DNA of 64,000 nt, taken from assembly GCF_019916085.1 (NCBI RefSeq), contig NZ_CP049834.1, positions 651,501 to 715,500 on the forward strand, given 5' to 3'. This document shows, in pieces, positions 8,898 through 17,087 of the stretch (position 1 is the stretch's first letter; each line of letters opens with the position of its first letter). Under the pieces are notes generated by a model that was not told where the DNA came from, made no database searches, and saw only the letters and a program-made list of their open reading frames with translations. The stretch comes from Aquirufa lenticrescens. Its GTDB lineage: Bacteria; Bacteroidota; Bacteroidia; Cytophagales; Spirosomataceae. The position numbers and the translations under genes are program-made.

Positions 8898-10415
8898 CTA
8901 AAATGCTGTCCCGAATTTTGAATCAAAAATGATGGTCATAATCGAGGATGCAGGAATTGGGAGGCGATTATTTTGAACGGAGTGATAGCTTAGATTTTGT
9001 GTGGCTGATGTGGTATAGGTTTTCATTTCTTGTTTGCTACCAAGGTGAAGTTCAAAAGCATTACCGGAATTAATGAGTACCAAAACAATTGATTTCTGGT
9101 CTGTAAATCCAGTTATTAGGCAATCAGGCTGTTGAATACTTGCTTCGATTCGCTTCATGCCGGGTCTTACAAACCTTGCATAATTGCCTAATGCCCAAAG
9201 TGTTTTGGAATCATAGAGGTCTGCATCAAATTTATTGTGGTCGTTCTCCCCTTTATGGGTACCGTTGAATGTATAAATTAAGCCATCTTTGTAATCGTTA
9301 GCACTCACTGCAAGCCACCAGCTCCAAGAGGAAGCATTGCCATCATTAAGGTCTGAATGGATGACTTTGGCCACATATAAAGCAGTTTTCATGCCTAGGT
9401 CCACACCATTACCCGTTATTTCTCCTGCATTGTCACCTAGAATACAATATTCTGATTGCCAAAAGTCGATATTGGCAGCCTTTGCTTTTTTATGTAATTC
9501 TTGTCTGGTCGATACCAGTTTACTGCTAGGAGAGGTCGTAAAGTAGCTATGGCCGCTGATAACCCGTTCTACGGTCGAAAGATTGCCCACGTAATTAGGC
9601 GATTCAAGCTGAAAGAAGTTCTCAATTTGGCCATCTTGACCAGGTCGGTTGCTTTTAGGGTCATATAAATAATTCAGTTGACCGGCTTCTGGAATGACTA
9701 TCCGCGTTTTCGCATTTGTTCGCTGGAAATGCTCAGCCAGTTTTTTGGTGGCCCAGGCTATATCTGAATTAGTAATAGGGGTGCCTTCTTGAGATGCCTC
9801 GCCGGATTTATTAGGTCCCCAATCCCATTGTGGTTCATTGAATGGGCTTATATAATTGAAATTAAAATGCTGAGAAACCTTGGTTATAAAATTCGTCCAA
9901 GCGTCAATTTTAGTGGAGTCAAAATTCCATTCGCCTAAACGGCCACTGCCGATGGCTAATCCATTTTTGGTCATTTGGATGGGTGAGGAATTTAAAAATC
10001 CTAGCGTGTAGGGTACTTGATATTGCTTTGCAGCGGCTAAAAAATACTGTTGCCCTTTTTGTTTTTCCCAGTCGTAACCTTCGCTATTCAAAAAACTTTC
10101 TGATCGTCTCCATTCGTTTGTAATCTTACTTGATTTTCCTTGTTCTGTACTTCCTGCTCCAATATTAAATCGCCACATGGAAAGGCCAATCCCTTTTGGA
10201 TTTCCTTGAGGGTCTGAATCCTGACTGAATAGCCACTCGGCAATTTGCTTTTTTTTGCTCTCTGGGTAGTATTTACCTATCATGGCCATGGACCAGCAGT
10301 CCGATGCGCCAAAACTATGCATTGTTTGGAAAGTTTTCTGAGTATCAAATGTGATTTGTTGGCCATACAATTCCAACCCCACTAAAGTCAAAAAAATCCA
10401 AAAACATTGTTTCAT
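8898..10415 (-). CDS. Secreted GH30 glycoside hydrolase, endo-beta-1,6-galactanase type
   Basis: 505 residues with an N-terminal signal sequence (1-19). The barrel opens with MHSFGASDCWSMAM (32-45), characteristic of the endo-beta-1,6-galactanase-like branch of GH30. Acid/base Glu194 lies in PFNEPQWDWG and nucleophile Glu322 in WQSEYCILG. The C-terminal ~80 residues form the beta-sandwich that accompanies the GH30 barrel. Expected to cleave beta-1,6-galactan side chains (arabinogalactan) or a related glycan outside the cytoplasm. It lies 45 bases upstream of the esterase gene on the same strand, a likely operon. Confidence 0.88.
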   Translation of the reverse strand: MKQCFWIFLTLVGLELYGQQITFDTQKTFQTMHSFGASDCWSMAMIGKYYPESKKKQIAEWLFSQDSDPQGNPKGIGLSMWRFNIGAGSTEQGKSSKITNEWRRSESFLNSEGYDWEKQKGQQYFLAAAKQYQVPYTLGFLNSSPIQMTKNGLAIGSGRLGEWNFDSTKIDAWTNFITKVSQHFNFNYISPFNEPQWDWGPNKSGEASQEGTPITNSDIAWATKKLAEHFQRTNAKTRIVIPEAGQLNYLYDPKSNRPGQDGQIENFFQLESPNYVGNLSTVERVISGHSYFTTSPSSKLVSTRQELHKKAKAANIDFWQSEYCILGDNAGEITGNGVDLGMKTALYVAKVIHSDLNDGNASSWSWWLAVSANDYKDGLIYTFNGTHKGENDHNKFDADLYDSKTLWALGNYARFVRPGMKRIEASIQQPDCLITGFTDQKSIVLVLINSGNAFELHLGSKQEMKTYTTSATQNLSYHSVQNNRLPIPASSIMTIIFDSKFGTAF

Positions 10416-10417
10416 AC

Positions 10418-10966
10418 CTAGTAAGTCAATTCACATTTCTCCCCATCACACATCTTGCGGATGTCGCCGGAGTAGATATTTTTTAGGTCAGATTTTAATA
10501 ATTCACGCTTTTCAAGCGATAGTTTTCGAAGTAATTTACCTTCTGCGAAGCGGCGTGTTTGTGTTTCGTTTTCCAAAATCAATCCTGGAACTTCTGTCAA
10601 TTCGCCATCGTCGTTCTTTGCGGCCATGGTAAAGTAGCAGGAATTTGTGTGGGTGACTACACCTGTTTTTGGCTTTAAGGATTCGATTCTCATTCCGATG
10701 ATCATCGTGGTTTTACCCACGTAATTTACCGAGGCTTTAATCGAAACTAAATCGCCCACTTCTACAGGATTAAAGAATTCCACTCCTTCTACCGCCACAG
10801 TTACGCAATAATTACCACTGTGTTTTGCTGCGCAAACATAGGCTACTTTGTCCATCAAAGAAAGCAAAGTGCCTCCATGAATTTTGCCACTGAAGTTAGC
10901 AAACGCTGGAATCATTAATTCAGTAATCGTGGTTTCAGAATCGGTAACTCGCTTAGGAATTAGCAT
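10418..10966 (-). CDS. Acyl-CoA thioesterase, hot-dog fold
   Basis: 182 residues from the ATG at 10966 (MLIPKRVTDSETT). The hot-dog helix GKIHGGTLLSLMDKVAY and the following FFNPVEVGDLV and VGKTTMIIGMRIES strands are those of the acyl-CoA thioesterase family (BFIT/YciA-like). It should hydrolyse acyl-CoA to free acid and CoA in the cytosol. A longer frame runs to 11104 but would overlap the rhodopsin gene and cross its terminator, so I reject that start. The C-terminal tail holds two cysteines (MCDGEKCELTY). Confidence 0.87.
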   Translation of the reverse strand: MLIPKRVTDSETTITELMIPAFANFSGKIHGGTLLSLMDKVAYVCAAKHSGNYCVTVAVEGVEFFNPVEVGDLVSIKASVNYVGKTTMIIGMRIESLKPKTGVVTHTNSCYFTMAAKNDDGELTEVPGLILENETQTRRFAEGKLLRKLSLEKRELLKSDLKNIYSGDIRKMCDGEKCELTY

Positions 10967-11010
10967 ATAAATGGATTTAGTAGGCTCTAAGCTAGCTAAA
11001 TTTTGGCCGT

Positions 11011-11040
11011 AAAAAAAGGGGACGATCGATGACCGCCCCC
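11011..11040 (-). terminator. Terminator behind the proteorhodopsin gene
   Basis: On the minus strand, stem GGGGGCG / CGTCCCC (7 pairs, one G-U) with a 9-base loop and a run of seven T. It lies 22 bases past the rhodopsin stop codon and separates rhodopsin from the thioesterase gene. Confidence 0.85.
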
Positions 11041-11061
11041 CTCTTATTGCCGAGACAACTA

Positions 11062-11787
11062 TTATTTCGCTTCTGCTGCTGTAGCACCTTTTGCGATGTT
11101 CCAAACAACTAGGCCAAAACCAATTTTGTTGATAGCATCTGCAATGTTGTAAGCTAAATCAATGTTTCCGGAGAATCCTGATAACAAGTTACCTGGTAAC
11201 ATCATGTAACCGATTGGATAGATTGCCCAACCTACTAATGTGAACCAACGCATAACTTTGAAACCTGTTTTCACATCTTCGTTAGAAGAAGCTGCTGCTA
11301 ATTTAGAAGCTTCACCCATGTAGATTTCATAAATGATTAATGCCCATCCTAAGGTAGAGATGATTCCCCACATCACGTTTTGAGCAGGAACTACTGCCTC
11401 TCCGATGTAACCTGCTACTAGCATTACTACAGATCCGAAGATTAAGCGTGATAACATTCCTGTTTTAGCACCTGCTGGCTTTAAAATCAAGAAGTATTCA
11501 ATACACATTAACGGCACAGTTAATGTCCAGTCAATGTAACGGAATTGTGTAGGAGACTCGTGAGTGTCTAACCATACACCGCGCATGTAGAAATAATGCA
11601 CTGCCGCAATAAAGGTGATCAAAGCAGAAATCAAAAGAGATGTTTTCCACTTATCGTTTACAGTACCTCTCTCTACAATGAAGAAGATCGAAGCAGCAAG
11701 CATCGACATGTAACCTGTAAAGAAGGTGAAGCCGATGTAATCTCCGGCAGCTAGAGTGCCGTTCAATAAAATGTTTAATGTTTCCAT
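11062..11787 (-). CDS. Proteorhodopsin, light-driven proton pump, predicted green-absorbing
   Basis: 241-residue seven-helix microbial rhodopsin. Helix C reads RYIDWTLTVPLMCIEYF, giving the proton-pump triad Asp86 (Schiff-base acceptor), Thr90 and Glu97 (donor), equivalent to D97/T101/E108 of proteorhodopsin. Met94 occupies the spectral-tuning site, where Leu or Met gives green and Gln gives blue absorption. Lys221 in helix G (DAINKIGFGL) binds retinal and His64 (AAVHYFYMR) matches the His that partners the acceptor Asp. Blh and lycopene cyclase genes sit directly upstream on the same strand and would supply the chromophore. A gap of 104 bases before it, with long A/T runs, may hold its own promoter. 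Confidence 0.97.
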   Translation of the reverse strand: METLNILLNGTLAAGDYIGFTFFTGYMSMLAASIFFIVERGTVNDKWKTSLLISALITFIAAVHYFYMRGVWLDTHESPTQFRYIDWTLTVPLMCIEYFLILKPAGAKTGMLSRLIFGSVVMLVAGYIGEAVVPAQNVMWGIISTLGWALIIYEIYMGEASKLAAASSNEDVKTGFKVMRWFTLVGWAIYPIGYMMLPGNLLSGFSGNIDLAYNIADAINKIGFGLVVWNIAKGATAAEAK

Positions 11788-11891
11788 AAATGTTAATGAT
11801 TTAAAGTGATACTAATTAAACTAGGGTAGTCGGCAATTGTTTCAAATATTGTAAAAAAAATTTAAAAAAAAATTAAAATTGTACAAATTGT

Positions 11892-12734
11892 TCAATTTGG
11901 GTGTTTTATTAATTTATGCATAAGCAAAAAATGTGGTAGCGTCAGTAAAGAAAGAAAGATGAAAATGGGGTACACTTCTAAGTCATTGGCTACCAATTTC
12001 ATATAAACCATTCCAAGTAAAAGGGCGCCTGCAGAGAATGGAACAAGTTTTTTGTACAATTCCAATATTTCCATTTTCAAGTGCTTTCGCATGCCTTCAA
12101 AACTGGTGATGGCATGGCAACAAGAAAAATAACAGATAAAGGCGGGAATTAGCGGCAGAAAAAAACCGATAACTAAAGCAAAAAAAGTATTGAAAAAAGG
12201 GTGAAAGTTTTTCTTTTGGAAACCTAAAATCAAAAACAAAAGGCTAATAAATAAGGAAAACTCAGGCAAGTTTGGTGGCACTTTAACTTGCATCGATGAG
12301 ATGATTTCAAAAGCCTCTGACCAATGGCCAATCAGGATGAAAGACAAAATTCCAGAACCAAGGCAAACGGTCTTTACCAGATTGATCCACGTTTTTGTGG
12401 ATTCCACCGGTTGCGTATCTTCCATATCACCAAAGTGGAACACACTAATAGCTATAAAAATAATAAAGGAAAGGAGAGGGCTAACGAACCAAAGCACCGC
12501 ATAGGCCAGCATTATACCTAGGTAATACACGATAAATGGTCGTAAATGAAAAGTGAGATTTTCTCGTTGGGCGATTTTTGCCGCGATTAAGTGGTCGCCT
12601 GCTCCATGTGGAATCCCGATGGCAAGCAGTAAAAAGCCGTTTATATATAAATCAATGGAGCTAGACCATGGTCCTATCAGGAAATATGCCGCTACATAAA
12701 GCGAGGTAATAACGGCGCCTATGTAGTTTTTCAT
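11892..12734 (-). CDS. blh: Blh: beta-carotene 15,15'-dioxygenase (retinal synthesis)
   Basis: 280-residue polytopic membrane protein of the Brp/Blh family, which cleaves beta-carotene into two retinals for rhodopsin. The family's histidine clusters are present: HGAGDH (43-48), FHFGD (99-103), a CCHAITSFEGMRKH stretch near residue 210 and PHFLLMH near the C-terminus; these are the probable iron ligands. Its ATG overlaps the stop of the lycopene cyclase gene by 4 bases (ATGA), which indicates coupled translation. With cyclase upstream and rhodopsin downstream, the three genes form a lycopene to beta-carotene to retinal to pump sequence. Confidence 0.93.
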   Translation of the reverse strand: MKNYIGAVITSLYVAAYFLIGPWSSSIDLYINGFLLLAIGIPHGAGDHLIAAKIAQRENLTFHLRPFIVYYLGIMLAYAVLWFVSPLLSFIIFIAISVFHFGDMEDTQPVESTKTWINLVKTVCLGSGILSFILIGHWSEAFEIISSMQVKVPPNLPEFSLFISLLFLILGFQKKNFHPFFNTFFALVIGFFLPLIPAFICYFSCCHAITSFEGMRKHLKMEILELYKKLVPFSAGALLLGMVYMKLVANDLEVYPIFIFLSLLTLPHFLLMHKLIKHPN

Positions 12735-13834
12735 CTCAGCAAATGTTTAATAAACAGAGGGATGTCTAATTGAGATAACAGGCCTACCTCTTCACTTAAC
12801 GTTGTTTTGTTGTCTAAAAATCGAAGTATTAATGGAGTGGAAACCCGATCAAATAAGCGATCCATTACCTCAGGAATTTTGTTCATTTCCTTTTGCATGA
12901 TTTTCAACAGCATTGTATCATAGAAATGAAATCTTTTCGGAGATACTAATGTGCGATTTTGTGCACGATGAATGGCATCTTGGTGCATTCTCGTAAAGGC
13001 ATATCCGGTCGATGACTTCATTTTTCCGCCAGCCGCACCTATAGAAAAAATGGCGCTATCCTTTTTTCTAACAGGCTTTCCCATGGGGATTGTACCGTTT
13101 TCATTGGAAAGAAGGGTGTATTTTTGATTTGCATAAGTAAGAGACATATATTCCTGCCAAATCCGTTCATAAGTCTCCTTGTCATAATCTAAACGCGTAA
13201 AGACGGTCGTTTCAATTAATGCTATGGTTTTGCTAAAAGGTAAAATATAATGGAATACAGCCATTTGGTCAGTGGATGCTGGTAAACTGAAATCCATTAA
13301 GGTCATACAAGTATCATCTAGGATAGGCTTTTCAAACTCGATGAATTTGCCGCTGAAATGTTGGAAGATTAGGTCCGGCTCTGTTGATTTTGCTGGTCTG
13401 GAGTCTGCTACTTTTTTTGCAAAAAATGAATCTCCGTTTTTACAGCTAATTTTCACGCCCGTAGGTAGTTCTTGCAAATCAGAAACCCACGTGTTTAGGT
13501 GTGTAATGTTTGTATTCGCTGGTATGAAATCCTTGAAAAAGTAGGTGAAAAATTTACTTGAAGAAATGTAATGGTAGGCAAGTGGGTTAATTTCTGATGT
13601 GATGCTTTCCCCTTTAGAGGTTTTAAAGAGCATTGAATCCCACGATTTTTCGATTAAAAAGGGGAAACAAGATGCGTCTTTATTTTCCCAAAAACACCAA
13701 CTCTTTGCCGATCGATCTCCTGAATCAAGGAGTAAGATTTTTTGTTCAGGATTCGCCTGTGTCAATTCATACAAAAGCTGCAATCCTGACGCTCCAGCAC
13801 CTATAATCGCAATATCGTATACAAGTGTTGGCAT
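12731..13834 (-). CDS. crtY: Lycopene beta-cyclase, CrtY type
   Basis: 367 residues from the ATG at 13834. The N-terminus holds the FAD/NAD-binding motif IIGAGASG (10-17), followed by LLLDSG and SWCFWENKD, characteristic of CrtY/CrtL lycopene cyclases, and later GKPVRKKDS and GAAGGKMKSSTGYAF, the conserved C-terminal-half signature. It should convert lycopene to beta-carotene at the membrane. It is coupled to blh by a 4-base overlap. No phytoene synthase or desaturase gene is in the window, so lycopene must be made elsewhere in the genome. Confidence 0.9.
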   Translation of the reverse strand: MPTLVYDIAIIGAGASGLQLLYELTQANPEQKILLLDSGDRSAKSWCFWENKDASCFPFLIEKSWDSMLFKTSKGESITSEINPLAYHYISSSKFFTYFFKDFIPANTNITHLNTWVSDLQELPTGVKISCKNGDSFFAKKVADSRPAKSTEPDLIFQHFSGKFIEFEKPILDDTCMTLMDFSLPASTDQMAVFHYILPFSKTIALIETTVFTRLDYDKETYERIWQEYMSLTYANQKYTLLSNENGTIPMGKPVRKKDSAIFSIGAAGGKMKSSTGYAFTRMHQDAIHRAQNRTLVSPKRFHFYDTMLLKIMQKEMNKIPEVMDRLFDRVSTPLILRFLDNKTTLSEEVGLLSQLDIPLFIKHLLR

Positions 13835-13897
13835 CAATATAATTATTGAAATAAAAAATTGTACTATCTAAACCATAAAGTTGAATTATTGTTTTAA

Positions 13898-14089
13898 TTA
13901 TTTAAATCGCGCGGCATCAATAACTAGACAGAGCCCTGCATTGAAAATGACCAATGCGCCAGTTCCATAAAAGAACCAATCGCCACCTTGGAGTTTAGCG
14001 AGGCCGGCATCTATCGCAAGAGAGAGTCCACTACCTGTGAGGATAAGACCTGAAGTTGCCTGTATAATCCACCGAGTTTTATTTTGCAT
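13898..14089 (-). CDS. 63-residue membrane protein upstream of crtY
   Basis: Starting at the ATG at 14089 the protein has two hydrophobic segments (about 8-26 and 38-58) separated by a short loop (KLQGGDW), and ends with Arg-Phe-Lys. I do not recognise a family. It is on the same strand as crtY, blh and rhodopsin, 63 bases upstream of the crtY start, so it may be the first gene of the light-harvesting unit. A longer frame to 14131 would need a TTG start and would run into the promoter region of the divergent sugar-isomerase gene. Confidence 0.6.
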   Translation of the reverse strand: MQNKTRWIIQATSGLILTGSGLSLAIDAGLAKLQGGDWFFYGTGALVIFNAGLCLVIDAARFK

Positions 14090-14147
14090 AACGTAAATTG
14101 TTTTATCTAATTTAGGTAAATTGACTTTCAAATCTAAACCATTGAAT

Positions 14148-14990
14148 ATGAAAAAGTTAATGCTATTCGTGTTTCTGCTATTATCGCAGTTAATTATAGC
14201 TCAAATCCCTTTCAGCAAATCCCTACAAGACACCCCCGGCGTAGTTTCCTTTACGTTCAGAAATGAGTTCAGCAAAGATGTTCCGGGTACTTTGGACTTC
14301 ATTAAAGAGATGGGGATTCGGAATATTGAGTTTTCAAATCTGTTCGGTAAAACGGCGGCTGAAATGAGGGCATTATTGGATGCGCGTGGGATGGTTTGTA
14401 CCAGTTATGGCGTTTATTATGATGCTTTGTCCAATAAAACGGAAGAGGTAATTCAAAATGCGAAAACTCTAGGTGCTGAATTTGTACGAGTAGGCATGAT
14501 TCCGCACAAAGGAGAATTTACCATTCAGCAGGCAGCCGTTGCGGTGAAGGATTTCAATAGGGTAGGCCAAAAACTAAAGGAAAATGGAATTGAATTCAGT
14601 TACCACAACCACGGCTATGATTTCACTCCCTATCAAAATGAAACAATGTATGACTATTTGATCCAACAGACGAACCCCGCCTATGTTTCTTTCGAACTAG
14701 ACATCCTTTGGGTACATCAATTTGGACAAGATCCGCTGGCTTATCTAAAGAAATACCCGAATCGTTTCAGGTTAATGCACGTGAAAGATTTAAAGAAAGG
14801 GATTCCAGTGGGCCTCGACGTGAAGACTTCCTCAGAAAATGATGTGCCATTAGGAACGGGCCAAATTGCCGTTCAGAAAATCCTGAAACAAGCTCGCAAA
14901 TCAGCTATCAAGTATTATTATTTAGAAGACGAAAATTCGAATTCCCGCGCACAGGTTCCACTTAGTTTGGCGTTTTTAAAGAATTTATAA
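14148..14990 (+). CDS. Secreted sugar phosphate isomerase/epimerase-like protein (xylose-isomerase-like TIM barrel)
   Basis: 280 residues from the ATG at 14148, beginning with a signal peptide (MKKLMLFVFLLLSQLIIAQ). The rest is an AP-endonuclease-2/xylose-isomerase-like TIM barrel: FIKEMGIRNIEFSNLFG, VRVGMIPHKGEF, FSYHNHGYDF, SFELDILWVHQFG and MHVKDLKKG hold the metal-ligand Glu/His/Asp positions of the family. Exported members are common in Bacteroidota and are thought to act on sugars, but the substrate is unknown. Its 3' end overlaps the convergent GH10 gene by 29 bases. Confidence 0.85.
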   Translation: MKKLMLFVFLLLSQLIIAQIPFSKSLQDTPGVVSFTFRNEFSKDVPGTLDFIKEMGIRNIEFSNLFGKTAAEMRALLDARGMVCTSYGVYYDALSNKTEEVIQNAKTLGAEFVRVGMIPHKGEFTIQQAAVAVKDFNRVGQKLKENGIEFSYHNHGYDFTPYQNETMYDYLIQQTNPAYVSFELDILWVHQFGQDPLAYLKKYPNRFRLMHVKDLKKGIPVGLDVKTSSENDVPLGTGQIAVQKILKQARKSAIKYYYLEDENSNSRAQVPLSLAFLKNL

Positions 14991-15972
14991 GGCTGATGTA
15001 GCCGGATTTTTTGGCATAATTATCGTCAAACAGTAGGGGGTATTCTTTCGGTCTTTTGAAGTAGCCTCGGAGCCAAGTGTCCTTGTCTGAAACATTCCAA
15101 AAGGTTATGCCATATTTTTGCTTAGCCGGAATGGCACGATAGGCCTTGAAAATGAAAGTGAATAATTCATTCTGAGCACTTGCTTCATAGATATACTCCG
15201 GATTATTCTTCGGATTAACAGCGATGTCTAACTCCGAAAAATGAATCGCTAACCCTGTCTGAGCGGATTGCTCAATTACCCTTGCGATTTCAGTGTGTTT
15301 CGAATCCACATTAATATGCATCTGCAAGCCTAATCCGTGAATGGGAATTTTACGCTTTTTTAGGTCAGCCACCAGATCAAGAATGGCTTGCATCTTTTTA
15401 GGGTGGCCATCCTGGCCGTAATCATTGTAAAATAGAATGGCATTGGGATCTGCCTCATGTGCCCATTGGAAGCTTTTGGCGATATAATCTGGGATATGAT
15501 CTGCCCAAAGTGACGGCCGCAAACTACCATCATCTAAGAAGGATTCATTTACGACATCCCAACCGGAAACCTGGCCTTTATAATGCGTAGCGACCGTCTG
15601 AATATGGTTTTTTAAAAGCTCTTCCCAGGCTTTTTGGTCGCCCTGAAAATCCTTCATCCACTGCGGAACTTGATTATGCCAAACCAAGGTATGCCCATGC
15701 ATTCTCTTGCCCGTCTTCGCTGCGAAAGCCACAATTTCATCGCCTTTGGAAAAATCAAAGCGATCCGCTGCTGGATGAATCAGCATCATTTTCATGTGAT
15801 TTTCCGCGGTCATGCTCGTGAATTCGTTGCTGGCGATATTTCTATAGGCTTCGTTTTCTACCAATAATCTGGGATTTACAGAGGCACCTAAAGGAAAGGT
15901 AATGACATCCTTTAATAAATTTTGTGCATTTACTAAAGTCGAAAGGCTTAAGAGTAAGACAATTAGTTTCAT
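14962..15972 (-). CDS. Secreted GH10 endo-1,4-beta-xylanase
   Basis: 336 residues from the ATG at 15972, with a signal peptide (1-16). The GH10 barrel is unmistakable: HTLVWHNQVPQW (94-105), acid/base Glu143 in DVVNES, and nucleophile Glu247 in HFSELDI; the C-terminal FWNVSDKDTW is the family's Trp-containing substrate-site loop. It should hydrolyse internal xylan bonds in the periplasm or outside. No carbohydrate-binding module or T9SS domain is attached. It begins one base downstream of the alpha/beta-hydrolase stop codon, so the two are co-transcribed. Confidence 0.93.
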   Translation of the reverse strand: MKLIVLLLSLSTLVNAQNLLKDVITFPLGASVNPRLLVENEAYRNIASNEFTSMTAENHMKMMLIHPAADRFDFSKGDEIVAFAAKTGKRMHGHTLVWHNQVPQWMKDFQGDQKAWEELLKNHIQTVATHYKGQVSGWDVVNESFLDDGSLRPSLWADHIPDYIAKSFQWAHEADPNAILFYNDYGQDGHPKKMQAILDLVADLKKRKIPIHGLGLQMHINVDSKHTEIARVIEQSAQTGLAIHFSELDIAVNPKNNPEYIYEASAQNELFTFIFKAYRAIPAKQKYGITFWNVSDKDTWLRGYFKRPKEYPLLFDDNYAKKSGYISLINSLKTPN

Positions 15973-15973
15973 A

Positions 15974-16978
15974 TTATTCCCCATTTACTTTCTTAATGAA
16001 TGAAATAACGCCGTTCATGTAGATTTTTTGGTCATCCCACATCGCTAAATGGCTACCGTTGGGACAGTATAAATAGGATCCTTTTTGGACTAATTTACTT
16101 TGTTCTTCCATCGCTTTCGGATCCATCGTGTCGTATTTTGCACCGATCATCAGGGTAGGAACGAAGATTTCTTTTAAGCGATTTTTGATATCCCATTTTT
16201 CCAAAAGTCCGCTAATCCCGAATTCACTCGGCCCTTGCATTCTGACATATATCGAACTATTACCGTGCTTTAACGAGCGATTCAAGGCATCTGGCCATTC
16301 TTGTAAGCGGCAAATATGTTCATGGTAGAAGTTAGGAATCAATAATTCCATGTAGCGCGGATTGTTAAAATCCTTTTTTGCTTCGATCGCTCTTACTTCC
16401 GCCAGGACTTTAGGATCCATCTGTTTGGCTAAAACCTCCTCCGCATATTTTCCATATTCTGGAGCACTCGCTACCATGTTCGAGACCAAAAGTCCCTTCA
16501 TATTCTTTTGGTATTTCAGCGCATATTCCATGCCTAAAATGCCTCCCCACGAATTTCCGATGATATAAAAGTTAGACGAGTCAGCACCGATGGCCTTGCG
16601 TACTTGTTCTACTTCTTCAACGAATCGCTCCGTTTTCCAAAGCGTCGAATCCGTCGGTTGATCACTGTAATACGAACCTAGTTGATCGTATTCGTAGAAT
16701 TCGAAGCCTTCTCTTTGGAAGAAAGTCTCAAAACATTCCATGTATTCATGCGTCATCGCAGGTCCACCATGTAATAGGAGAATTTTAATTTTAGGGTTAG
16801 TGCCAAAACGTTTGGTCCATACCTTGAAATTTCCCGCAGGTGTGGAGATTGGAATCATTTTCACTCCACCAGCTTCTAAGCTGTCAGGGTAGGAGAAGTA
16901 GTTAGCTACTGTTTCTCCACTTTTTGTGCAGGAAGTAAGGGCGAAAATCGACAAGAAAATTAGTAATAGTTTGTTCAT
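15974..16978 (-). CDS. Lipoprotein alpha/beta-hydrolase, proline-iminopeptidase-like
   Basis: 334 residues with a lipoprotein signal (lipobox LTSC, Cys17), so it should be anchored in the outer or inner membrane. Hydrolase motifs: HGGPAMTHEY (70-79; the HGGP oxyanion motif of proline iminopeptidases), YEYDQLGSYYS (95-105), nucleophile elbow GNSWGG with Ser143, and a late GSHLAMWDD with the catalytic His. The family removes N-terminal proline from peptides, but lipoprotein members may have other substrates. The GH10 xylanase gene follows immediately. One of three members of this family in the window. Confidence 0.87.
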   Translation of the reverse strand: MNKLLLIFLSIFALTSCTKSGETVANYFSYPDSLEAGGVKMIPISTPAGNFKVWTKRFGTNPKIKILLLHGGPAMTHEYMECFETFFQREGFEFYEYDQLGSYYSDQPTDSTLWKTERFVEEVEQVRKAIGADSSNFYIIGNSWGGILGMEYALKYQKNMKGLLVSNMVASAPEYGKYAEEVLAKQMDPKVLAEVRAIEAKKDFNNPRYMELLIPNFYHEHICRLQEWPDALNRSLKHGNSSIYVRMQGPSEFGISGLLEKWDIKNRLKEIFVPTLMIGAKYDTMDPKAMEEQSKLVQKGSYLYCPNGSHLAMWDDQKIYMNGVISFIKKVNGE

Positions 16979-17052
16979 CGTTTTTTTTCTTAAACTTAAG
17001 TGTATTACCTGAAATATCCACTTTGAATTTGTTCCTAAAACGGAAAAGGGAA

Positions 17053-17079
17053 CAAAAAAGGCCCCGTTATCGGGGCCTT
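17053..17079 (-). terminator. Terminator of the 17088-17813 gene
   Basis: Perfect 9-bp stem (AAGGCCCCG / CGGGGCCTT) with a TTAT loop; on the minus strand it is followed by T-rich sequence, 9 bases past the stop codon. Confidence 0.85.
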
Positions 17080-17087
17080 TGGAAGAA

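Noticed and set aside
10967-11104. N-terminal extension of the thioesterase into the rhodopsin gene
   Set aside because: It would cross the rhodopsin terminator and overlap its coding end; the ATG at 10966 gives a normal hot-dog protein.
11062-11787. Sodium pump or chloride pump rhodopsin
   Set aside because: The helix C triad is Asp-Thr-Glu, as in proton pumps, not NDQ (sodium) or NTQ/TSA (chloride).
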